This document shows positions 42,836 to 50,351 of a stretch of DNA of 64,000 bases, in pieces. Location of the stretch: NCBI RefSeq assembly GCF_001870735.1, contig NZ_MORL01000002.1, forward strand, positions 186,001 to 250,000, in the 5' to 3' direction. The position numbers were made by a program, and so were the translations under genes. Each line of letters begins with the position of its first letter. Positions within the stretch are counted from its first letter, which is position 1. The notes under the pieces are model-generated. The model worked only from the letters and a program-made list of their open reading frames with translations. It was not told the DNA's origin and did no database searches. The stretch comes from Arsenicibacter rosenii. GTDB lineage: Bacteria > Bacteroidota > Bacteroidia > Cytophagales > Spirosomataceae.

Positions 42836-43939
42836 ATGAAAACTGTACGCATTTTATCGCATCAAACCGGATTAGTATTCAGACACGGCAACTTCGTAAA
42901 GACGTTACCGGCGGGCCATCACTGGCTTTGGCCGAACGAGGTTGTGTATGTGTACAATCAGGGCGAGCTACTGCAACAGCCACCGTATGATCTGGCCGTA
43001 TTGCTGACTATACCGGATATAGCGGCCCTGCTGGACGTGGTTGAGGTTAAAGACAACGAAATTGCCCTGCAATACGAAGGCGGCTTGTTTATAAACGTGC
43101 TGCGCAAGGGGCGGTATGCCTACTGGAAAGGGTTGAAGCAGTACAGCTACCGCCACCTGGATATTACGCAGCCGGTTATTCCGGCCGATGTCGACCTGGC
43201 GTCGCTGATGCCGGTGCCGTTGGGGGCCTATGTCCGCAGCTATTCGGTCGAGGGCCACGAACAAGGCGTTTTATTTGTCGACTGGACGTTCAGGGAGCTG
43301 TTAAAGCCGGGGCAATATCACTGGTGGAAAAACAACACGCCCATCCATGTACTGAAAGCCGATATGCGGCAGCAGCAGATGGAAGTATCGGGGCAGGAAA
43401 TCCTGACGAAGGACAAGGCCTCGGTGCGGGTGAGCTTCTTCATCCAGTTTCAGGTGCTTGATGTGGTCAGGGCGCTGGTCGAAAACAAGGAGTATGACCG
43501 GCAGTTGTACGTACTGATGCAACTGGCTTTGCGCGAAACCATCGGGTCGTTGACCCTCGACGAACTGCTCGATAAAAAAGCAGCGATCGTGGACGGGGTG
43601 ATGGCGCAAACCGCCGGCCGGGCAACGGCCCTGGGCGTGGTGCTCAACGGCGGTGGCCTGCGCGATGTGATTCTGCCGGGCGATATGCGCGACATCATGA
43701 ATCAGGTGTTGCTGGCCGAAAAAAAGGCACAGGCTAACAGCATCATGCGCCGCGAAGAAACGGCCTCGACCCGCAGCTTGCTGAACACCGCCAAACTGAT
43801 GGAAGACAACGAAATGCTCTGGAAACTGAAAGAAATGGAGTATGTCGAAAAAATCGCCGATAAGATCAGCTCGGTTTCTGTATCCGGCAACGGGCAATTA
43901 CTAGATCAGTTAAAACAGATTTTTACGGCGTCAAAGTAG
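42836..43939 (+). CDS. Slipin/SPFH (band 7) protein of the RtcB operon
   Basis: 367 aa from the ATG at 42836 (MKTVRILSHQTGLVF). The N-terminal half holds two related segments, GLVFRHGNFVKTLPAGHHWLW and GVLFVDWTFRELLKPGQYHWW, then the SPFH core (QEILTKDKASVRVSFFIQFQV, ALRETIGSLTLDELLDKK) and a helical C-terminus (EKKAQANSIMRREETASTR, then a long charged helix). No membrane helix is visible, unlike most slipins, so it may be soluble or bind membranes peripherally. SPFH proteins form ring-like oligomers. It is nine bases from rtcB, so they are cotranscribed. In RNA-repair operons slipins recur beside RtcB, but their role is unknown. Confidence 0.9.
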   Translation: MKTVRILSHQTGLVFRHGNFVKTLPAGHHWLWPNEVVYVYNQGELLQQPPYDLAVLLTIPDIAALLDVVEVKDNEIALQYEGGLFINVLRKGRYAYWKGLKQYSYRHLDITQPVIPADVDLASLMPVPLGAYVRSYSVEGHEQGVLFVDWTFRELLKPGQYHWWKNNTPIHVLKADMRQQQMEVSGQEILTKDKASVRVSFFIQFQVLDVVRALVENKEYDRQLYVLMQLALRETIGSLTLDELLDKKAAIVDGVMAQTAGRATALGVVLNGGGLRDVILPGDMRDIMNQVLLAEKKAQANSIMRREETASTRSLLNTAKLMEDNEMLWKLKEMEYVEKIADKISSVSVSGNGQLLDQLKQIFTASK

Positions 43940-43948
43940 AAACACAAT

Positions 43949-45475
43949 ATGGAAACAACCATAACACGGGAGGATTTACTGAGCCTCGGGCCCATTCCGG
44001 AAAACCTGCATGCTTCATTTCTGCGGGTGGCCAACGGACTGGTGACGCGGGCCGGATACCCGAAAGAAAAAGTCATGGGGTTGCTGGCGCAGATGCTCCG
44101 GAATCCGAAAAAATTTGCGTATTCAAAAAATAAAGTCACGAATCTGGCGCAGGCCATTTATGAACTCACTAAGCAGGGCATTGCCGTACCGCTGAGCGAA
44201 ACCGGTGCGGCGTTCCTGCCGGCCGAACCAGCCCCCTATGTGCTGCCGGCCGACGGAAAACAGGCCGAATCCAGCTATGACCTGCGCGAAGAAGCGTTGG
44301 CCTATACCATTTTCGGGAAGGAGCACATCGAAGCCGGTGCGCTGGCTCAGATGCAGACCGCGGCCAGCCTGCCGGTTTCGGTGGCGGGCGCGTTGATGCC
44401 CGATGCGCACCAGGGCTATGGCCTGCCGATTGGCGGGGTACTGGCCACCGAACCGCATGCCATCATTCCGTACGCGGTCGGGGTCGATATTGCCTGCCGG
44501 ATGTGTCTGTCGGTCTTCGACATCCGCCCCGACTATATCAAACGCGAGCCGCATCTGCTGAAAAGAGCACTGGTGGAGCAGACGAAGTTCGGGATGGGGG
44601 GCGAGATCCGCGATAAGTTCGACGAAAGTGTCATGGACCTGCCTGAGTGGACGGCTACGAAAGTAATCCGTGACCTGAAAGACAAAGCCTACCGGCAGTT
44701 GGGTACGTCGGGGACGGGGAACCACTTCGTGGAGTGGGGGATTGTGGACGTTGCGGAAGCGGATGAACTGCTGAATCTGCCGCCCGGTACCTATCTGGCC
44801 CTGTTGTCGCACTCCGGCTCACGCGGTTTTGGCGGATCAGTGGCCAATTACTACTCAAAGCTGGCGATGCAGAAAACCAGACTGCCGAAACAGGCCGCTC
44901 ACCTCGCCTGGCTTGACCTGCATACCGAAGAAGGGCAGGAGTACTGGATTGCGATGAATCTGGCCGGTGAATACGCCTCGGCGAATCACCACGAGATTCA
45001 CAACAAAATCGCGAAGGTGCTGCGGGAAAAACCGCTGGTGATGGTTGAAAACCACCACAACTTTGCCTGGCAGGAAACCCTGGCCGATGGCCGTGAGGTG
45101 ATGGTGCACCGCAAGGGCGCAACGCCCGCCGGACCGGATGTACTTGGCATTATTCCGGGGTCTATGACGGCACCGGGATATGTCGTGCGGGGGCTTGGCC
45201 ATGCCGGTGCCATTAATTCCGCGTCGCACGGTGCCGGGCGGTTGATGTCGCGGACGCAGGCCTTCAGCCGGATCACGCAGTCGCAGGTCAATAAAGTACT
45301 GGAGGAAGCCGGTATTCAGTTGATTGGTGGTGATTTGGACGAAGCACCGATGGTCTATAAAGACATCAAAACCGTCATCGGTGCCCAGCAGGAGCTGGTA
45401 AAGGTGCTGGCTACATTCACACCCAAAATTGTCCGGATGGCCGATGCCAACCGCAAGGAAGGCCGCGAGGACTGA
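43949..45475 (+). CDS. rtcB: RtcB-family RNA ligase
   Basis: 508 aa. RtcB joins 2',3'-cyclic-phosphate or 3'-phosphate ends to 5'-OH ends using GTP and Mn2+, rejoining broken tRNAs. Family blocks are present in order: DAHQGYGLPIGGVLATE (about 151), GVDIACRM (about 177, with the Mn-binding Asp and Cys), GTSGTGNHFVEWG (about 251), SHSGSRGFGG, HHNFAW and SASHGAGRLMSR (about 427) with the His that carries GMP. The block usually written GVDIGCGM is altered to IACRM, suggesting a paralogous clade. No rtcA cyclase gene follows. It is the last gene of the WYL/tRNA-mimic/slipin unit and ends before a terminator. Confidence 0.95.
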   Translation: METTITREDLLSLGPIPENLHASFLRVANGLVTRAGYPKEKVMGLLAQMLRNPKKFAYSKNKVTNLAQAIYELTKQGIAVPLSETGAAFLPAEPAPYVLPADGKQAESSYDLREEALAYTIFGKEHIEAGALAQMQTAASLPVSVAGALMPDAHQGYGLPIGGVLATEPHAIIPYAVGVDIACRMCLSVFDIRPDYIKREPHLLKRALVEQTKFGMGGEIRDKFDESVMDLPEWTATKVIRDLKDKAYRQLGTSGTGNHFVEWGIVDVAEADELLNLPPGTYLALLSHSGSRGFGGSVANYYSKLAMQKTRLPKQAAHLAWLDLHTEEGQEYWIAMNLAGEYASANHHEIHNKIAKVLREKPLVMVENHHNFAWQETLADGREVMVHRKGATPAGPDVLGIIPGSMTAPGYVVRGLGHAGAINSASHGAGRLMSRTQAFSRITQSQVNKVLEEAGIQLIGGDLDEAPMVYKDIKTVIGAQQELVKVLATFTPKIVRMADANRKEGRED

Positions 45476-45480
45476 AAAAG

Positions 45481-45503
45481 AAGCGGAGGCAGTGCCTCCG
45501 CTT
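45481..45503. terminator. Hairpin terminator after rtcB
   Basis: An 11-bp stem (AAGCGGAGGCA and its complement, loop effectively CAGTG) with flanking A and T runs, between convergent rtcB and lipoprotein genes. Confidence 0.88.
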
Positions 45504-45511
45504 TTGTGTTT

Positions 45512-46015
45512 TTAAGGAGCAGGGACCGTCTGCACTTCGATTTTTGCACCGGCAGCGGTCGAAAAACCGTACGATTTGATGAGGGCCAGCCATGATAAAT
45601 CGCTTGGGTCTGTTGAATTGGCAGCAATCTGGCGACTGAAGTCCAGGTTCGTTTCGGTCAGTTTGTCGATTGTCCAGCTATCCACAGAACCACCGCTTGA
45701 GGTTACGGTAAAGGCGGTTTCTGTGCTGTTGAATTTCCATGTACCCGTCATTGAGGTACCCGGTAGTACCACCTGGGAGAAACCTCCGCCTGATTTGAAA
45801 TCCATGTATGAAGCAGAGAAATCAACTACGTTGCCGGTTGTTGCCCCGCGGGTATAGGCCGTAATCGGCAGGGTACCCAATGTCACTCTGGCACCCTGAA
45901 ACTGCCATTTACGTGTAATTAATTCCGTTTTTGTTTTAGGCGTAGCCGTGTCTTCTTTTTTACAGCCAACCAGTATTGCTGTAACAACAATCAGGATTGT
46001 AAGAAACTTTTGCAT
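45512..46015 (-). CDS. Lipocalin-like lipoprotein
   Basis: 167 aa. A lipoprotein signal (MQKFLTILIVVTAILVGCKK) is followed by a short Thr/Lys linker and a beta-rich domain with ITRKWQFQGARV near its start and GTWKFNSTETAFTV in the middle. This is the pattern of Bacteroidota lipocalin-like lipoproteins. Ligand and role unknown. A perfect minus-strand TACCTTTG (46058-46051) lies 36 bases upstream. Confidence 0.75.
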   Translation of the reverse strand: MQKFLTILIVVTAILVGCKKEDTATPKTKTELITRKWQFQGARVTLGTLPITAYTRGATTGNVVDFSASYMDFKSGGGFSQVVLPGTSMTGTWKFNSTETAFTVTSSGGSVDSWTIDKLTETNLDFSRQIAANSTDPSDLSWLALIKSYGFSTAAGAKIEVQTVPAP

Positions 46016-46050
46016 GGAGTTAACAGGTGATTAAAGGATTGTATTTAAAT

Positions 46051-46058
46051 CAAAGGTA
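46051..46058 (-). promoter_or_regulatory. Bacteroidota -7 promoter element (TACCTTTG)
   Basis: A perfect minus-strand TAnnTTTG, 36 bases upstream of the lipocalin-like gene start. Confidence 0.55.
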
Positions 46059-46171
46059 ACATAAATGGGGCAAAGGCTGTGTTTCGGTCTATATGATCAC
46101 GGTGTAAATGAACACACTGTCTATTATTCGGTATAAAATAGCGTGTCAGCTAAGACGCCAACACCGCCGGA

Positions 46172-47056
46172 CTAATCCGGTTTGCCAACGGGAACGGCCT
46201 CTGAACGGCTACCGGCGTATTGCTCATAGACAGCATACACAATGCCCAGATTCCAGCCTTTAAGCACAATGCGGGAGAAAATAAACGCCTGCTGAACTAC
46301 CAGCATCAGGATAATGGTCAGCCATGAATCCATACCAATCAGGCTGTCGAGCAGAAAATACAGTCCGAACAATACCGTGCCGATACCGATCAGGGCCCAA
46401 TAGCGGCCAAGCGTCGCCAGCGGATGACGGAGCACCAGACGGCCGGCTTTGCCAAACGCCCGTAAGCTACCTTGTTCGTCTTCCTTTAAAAGCAGTACTT
46501 TCGCGTAATCGCTGACGCAAAGCACCAGCGAAGCCAGTACAAACCCAACCGCAAAACCGCCGAAGACAAGCCAGAACAGACCGCGTTCGGTAAATTGTTC
46601 TTCGGCCAGAACAGCAACCAGGATACCGGCCAGCAACGGGATCAGAAAGGCGGCCAGCAGAAAGGGCAGGGTAACAGCAAACAGCCGCAGGTACCGGCGA
46701 ACGTAATGCAGGCAGGCCTGCCAGAACAAGTTGACAGACAAAGGGGCTGATGGCCGGGCGAACATCATCAGCAGGCCGCCCGTAAACCAGATGCTCAGAA
46801 ACAGGTAAACAACGCCGGTCCAGCGGCCTACGCTCAGCAGCGGGCTGATCGCTTCGCCGTGTTCGTGCATAAAGTCCTGGAAAACGGTATAGTCGAAACC
46901 CGCCAGCAGTTCGTTGACCGCCAGTGAATTGCCGTCAAGCCGCGTCAGTGTCGAGTACATCGGTATGGCCACGAGGAGTCCCAATACGGTCGAAGTCAGG
47001 TAGATAATAGTCAGGATGCGGCCTGAGCGCAGGGTTTGTTGTAAGGTTGTCAGCAT
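46172..47056 (-). CDS. Hypothetical six-helix membrane protein
   Basis: 294 aa with about six hydrophobic helices: ILTIIYLTSTVLGLLVAIP, WTGVVYLFLSIWFTGGLLMMF, a pair at 125-155, FVLASLVLCVSDYAKVLLL and a pair near 225-270. I recognise no family. The gene begins 12 bases after the M1 peptidase stop, so the two are cotranscribed and may act together in the envelope. Confidence 0.75.
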   Translation of the reverse strand: MLTTLQQTLRSGRILTIIYLTSTVLGLLVAIPMYSTLTRLDGNSLAVNELLAGFDYTVFQDFMHEHGEAISPLLSVGRWTGVVYLFLSIWFTGGLLMMFARPSAPLSVNLFWQACLHYVRRYLRLFAVTLPFLLAAFLIPLLAGILVAVLAEEQFTERGLFWLVFGGFAVGFVLASLVLCVSDYAKVLLLKEDEQGSLRAFGKAGRLVLRHPLATLGRYWALIGIGTVLFGLYFLLDSLIGMDSWLTIILMLVVQQAFIFSRIVLKGWNLGIVYAVYEQYAGSRSEAVPVGKPD

Positions 47057-47068
47057 AGTGATGTCGGG

Positions 47069-49021
47069 TTAGGCCAGCCAGGCCAGCCAGTGAAGCCAGT
47101 TTTGAATCCAGAACAGTACTTTGGCTGCATATTTGGCCGCCGGTGCCGATGTGGGTTGCCGGGTCAGGCTGTTGTTGTTGAAGTTGGTGTCGATATAAAG
47201 CTTTTGCTTCGGGTCGGCTTCGGCCCGGATCAGCTCGGCGGGTTCGGTGACCGTAAAGGTTTTGGTCCGGCCCTTACCGTCCCAGAACAACATCAGCTCC
47301 TTGCCGTCTGCAAAATGCAGCAGCACGTCGACCGGCATCCGGGCATCGCCCAGGCGGTCGATACGCACCGTTGAGGTATATTGCTTCCCCTGCTTTTTGC
47401 TGGCAACCGAAACGAGTTTGTAATCGCAGACATTGTCGCCGTACAGCACCTGATCGAAAAACCAGTTCATGTCGTTGCCATACCGGAAGCCGGTGCGGGC
47501 GGGGGCAATTTCGTTGACAATGGCAATGAAGCTGTTGGCATTCGGGTGCTTAAACTGCCAGCGCTGAAAGTACGTCTGCATGATCTCATCCATGATTTTC
47601 CGGCCCAACAGCCCTTCCAGCGTGCGGAGCCAGGTGGCCGTTTTGCTGTATGTCAGAACGCCGTAATAGGTATCGGGCAGTTGCCAGGTGTTCCCGAACG
47701 AAGGGCCGATGGCGGGGTTATCGAGGTGGACATACCCGTCGCGGGAGTTTTCCAGATCACCAATCCGGTAGCCAAACAAGTCGGCAGCCGACGTTTTCGG
47801 GCCGTAGGTTTCGTCCATAATCCGTCCTTCGTAATACTGGTTAAAGCCTTCGTCGAGCCAGGCTTCTTCAAACTCGTTGCTGGCCAGCAGCTGCATAAAA
47901 TACTGGTGGCCGAACTCATGCACAGTCACCGTTTCCGGCATCCGGATACCCTTCGGTATTTGCCAGACTGTACCGGCGGTGATGAAGGTCGGATACTCCA
48001 TACCAGCTGCCCCCATCGCATGAACAGGCGGATCGACAATGGTCAGGTTAGGAAAGGGATACTTCCCAAGGTGTTTATCAAAATACGCCAGCGCGGCCTT
48101 TGCCGCATCAATGTGCCGCTCTGCCTGATCGGCGTGTTCGGGCTGGAGCAGAACGGTGATCTTGACGTGTTTCCACTGGCTGGTTGCTTCCTGAAAACGG
48201 GGCGAGGCCGTCCAGGCAAAATCCACCACATCTTCGGCATGGTAGCGCAGGGTTTTCGTACCGTTTTTGTGCATCACCTCTCCCTGCATCAGTCCGGTGG
48301 CTTCTACCCAGAACTCCTTAGGCGTGGTAATGTCCACATCATATACGCCGTAATCGGCATAAAATTCAGAATGGGCGTGAAACTGATGGCAGTTCCACTG
48401 GCCTTGCCGTGCGTAGCGGGTACCGGCCGGTTCATACACCCCGATTTTCGGGAACCACTGGCCGACCAGGAAAAAGTCACGGCTGAAGCCGGTACGGGCA
48501 AAGATTTTCGGAAGTTTGGCGTCAAATGCCATGTCGAGCGTGATGCTTTGCCCCGGACCGAGGGGGGTACTCAGCGGAACGCGGATGACCGTCCGGTCGT
48601 CGGTGTTCAGATCGTCGGGCTGAATAAACTGCCAGACCAGCGCCTCACCGCCTTTCACCTTCATCGACTTCAGGTTGGTCCAGCCCCATGCGTCCTTGTC
48701 GTCGGAGTCGATGTAGTCGCCCCGCAGCTGTCCGCCCGACTCGCGCATGAACGTAGAGTTCCGGTCTTTGAAGGCATTGAGGTACAGGTGAAACTGTAGT
48801 TCGCGGATCACATCATTCGACGTATTGTGCCAGGTCAGTGTTTGCTGACCCGTCAGGCGTTTGGTCACCGGATTGAGGCTGACCTTAATCTGATAATTGG
48901 CAATACGCGGACTTAGCGGTGTCGGGAAGATAGGCTTCGGGGCCGGTAACTGCCCGAACGACAGGAGTGGCAGCAGCCAGGGGCAAATCAGGAAAAGCCG
49001 GTAGAACGTGTGCATGAACAT
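47069..49021 (-). CDS. M1-family zinc aminopeptidase (exported)
   Basis: 650 aa with a signal peptide (to about residue 25). The zinc motif HEFGH (about 367) is followed by 18 residues and then Glu (NEFEEAWLDE), exactly the gluzincin spacing. The substrate-binding motif reads GMEYP instead of the usual GxMEN. A hydrophobic C-terminal tail (KVLFWIQNWLHWLAWLA) may anchor it. It is expected to trim peptides in the periplasm or at the surface. It leads a two-gene operon with the six-helix membrane protein. Confidence 0.92.
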   Translation of the reverse strand: MFMHTFYRLFLICPWLLPLLSFGQLPAPKPIFPTPLSPRIANYQIKVSLNPVTKRLTGQQTLTWHNTSNDVIRELQFHLYLNAFKDRNSTFMRESGGQLRGDYIDSDDKDAWGWTNLKSMKVKGGEALVWQFIQPDDLNTDDRTVIRVPLSTPLGPGQSITLDMAFDAKLPKIFARTGFSRDFFLVGQWFPKIGVYEPAGTRYARQGQWNCHQFHAHSEFYADYGVYDVDITTPKEFWVEATGLMQGEVMHKNGTKTLRYHAEDVVDFAWTASPRFQEATSQWKHVKITVLLQPEHADQAERHIDAAKAALAYFDKHLGKYPFPNLTIVDPPVHAMGAAGMEYPTFITAGTVWQIPKGIRMPETVTVHEFGHQYFMQLLASNEFEEAWLDEGFNQYYEGRIMDETYGPKTSAADLFGYRIGDLENSRDGYVHLDNPAIGPSFGNTWQLPDTYYGVLTYSKTATWLRTLEGLLGRKIMDEIMQTYFQRWQFKHPNANSFIAIVNEIAPARTGFRYGNDMNWFFDQVLYGDNVCDYKLVSVASKKQGKQYTSTVRIDRLGDARMPVDVLLHFADGKELMLFWDGKGRTKTFTVTEPAELIRAEADPKQKLYIDTNFNNNSLTRQPTSAPAAKYAAKVLFWIQNWLHWLAWLA

Positions 49022-49197
49022 ATCGGTTTAGTCGTTGCAATCTACAAAAAAGAGGGCCGGTCCGCTTGTATTATGGTATGAAAAGGATTCAATACAGCAG
49101 CCGGCCAAAATATCAACTAAACACTAAACGTTTGGTTCTGTTGTTAATCTAAGAGACGGACTTTACCAGACAGGTGAGTTACTAACTGAATGAGGGT

Positions 49198-49608
49198 ATG
49201 AAGAGGATCATATTGGCCGTTATACTGGCCGGAAGTGCCGGAGGGATCGAGGCTGTTGAGGCGCATCCGGTTCGCCCGATGCGGGGCGATACCGCCATGC
49301 CGGTTGAAAACCGGCGTTTGCCGCGACCGGCGATTATACCGGGTGCCGGGCTGGATACGACCATGAGCCGTCTGCCTGCTCAGGATCAGGCTATTCATGA
49401 CGTTGTGCCGGATTGGCTGCGGAGCCGGAATGCCAGCCGCCCGCTGTATATTATCGACGGAAAAGTGGCTAGCGTAAGCCAGATGAAAGCATTGCGGGCA
49501 GATGATGTCGTATCAGTAAATCAGATGGATGGCCGGCGGGCCCTGACTACCTACGGATCAAATGCCCGCAACGGACTGGTCATGATTACGACCAGAAAGG
49601 GAATGTGA
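49198..49608 (+). CDS. Small exported protein with a TonB-receptor plug-like domain
   Basis: 136 aa. A signal-like N-terminus (MKRIILAVILAGSAGGIEA) leads to a C-terminal segment reading PLYIIDGKVASVSQMKAL, then VVSVNQMDGRRALTTYGSNA and RNGLVMITTRKGM. This is the pattern found at the end of plug domains in SusC/TonB-dependent receptors, here without a barrel. It may be a free-standing plug-like signalling or binding domain, or the remains of a receptor. Its stop lies three bases from the convergent lolA stop. Confidence 0.65.
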   Translation: MKRIILAVILAGSAGGIEAVEAHPVRPMRGDTAMPVENRRLPRPAIIPGAGLDTTMSRLPAQDQAIHDVVPDWLRSRNASRPLYIIDGKVASVSQMKALRADDVVSVNQMDGRRALTTYGSNARNGLVMITTRKGM

Positions 49609-49611
49609 CGT

Positions 49612-50259
49612 TTAGCGCAGATCGACTACTTCGACACCCGGATACTTTGCTTTGTCGAAAACAAAATAGCTGTCGGCTACTCCGGTGTTTGGTACAAATT
49701 TGTTGATGGTGTAGCTGGTCTTCTTGCCGGTTTTGTCGGTGGTTGTCCAGCTACGCACCGATTTATCAGCTTTATCCACATTAATCTGGATTTTACTGAT
49801 CTGAGCGGTTTTCTTTTCCGGTGTCAGCTCGATTTGCTCGAGTGTGCGGCTACCTTCTTTTTTCTCGCTCAGGAAACGGTAGTTGAATCCTTTATTGTAA
49901 ATCGAGTAAATACGGGCCGGGTTAAGGTCGCTGTTGTCAGAACCATCATAATCCTGCACATTTACTTCGTTCGACTCCTTGACGTAGGTGTACATGGTTT
50001 TTCCATCATTAAAAACCTCCTGACCGCCCAGCTTCAGCCGGAACTTTGTATCCTTCACCGTCAGATCACCTTTATACGATTCTTTCGCGCCAGCCCCTTC
50101 GGTCGTAAAGGTAAACGCTGCCTGATAGGTCTTCAGCGTTTTGTACTTTTTACTCATTGCGTCCAGAATCTCTTTTGCACGCTTGTCCTTTTGGGCAGCA
50201 GCCGGCCCGATAAAGCCAGCCACCAGCAAAAATAGCAGCATCAATCTTCTCATTGTCAA
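49612..50259 (-). CDS. lolA: Outer-membrane lipoprotein carrier LolA-like protein
   Basis: 215 aa. A signal peptide (LMLLFLLVAGFIGPAAAQ) is followed by a LolA fold: SKKYKTLKTYQAAFTF, FRLKLGGQEVFNDGKTMYTYV and a late NKFVPNTGVADSYFVFD. It would carry lipoproteins across the periplasm to the outer membrane. It lies downstream of ftsK on the same strand, a common Bacteroidota arrangement. The start may be ATG 50259 or 50253. Confidence 0.9.
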   Translation of the reverse strand: MTMRRLMLLFLLVAGFIGPAAAQKDKRAKEILDAMSKKYKTLKTYQAAFTFTTEGAGAKESYKGDLTVKDTKFRLKLGGQEVFNDGKTMYTYVKESNEVNVQDYDGSDNSDLNPARIYSIYNKGFNYRFLSEKKEGSRTLEQIELTPEKKTAQISKIQINVDKADKSVRSWTTTDKTGKKTSYTINKFVPNTGVADSYFVFDKAKYPGVEVVDLR

Positions 50260-50351
50260 AACTTCAGGTTAGTGAATTTGCCGTAAAATTGGCAATACAT
50301 TTAATGTTAGACAGCTAACAACCGGAAAAAGTTTAATTTTTGTTTCCTTTA

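Noticed and set aside
47381-48799. 472-codon plus-strand open frame
   Set aside because: It is a shadow of the M1 peptidase gene on the other strand, with no family character of its own.
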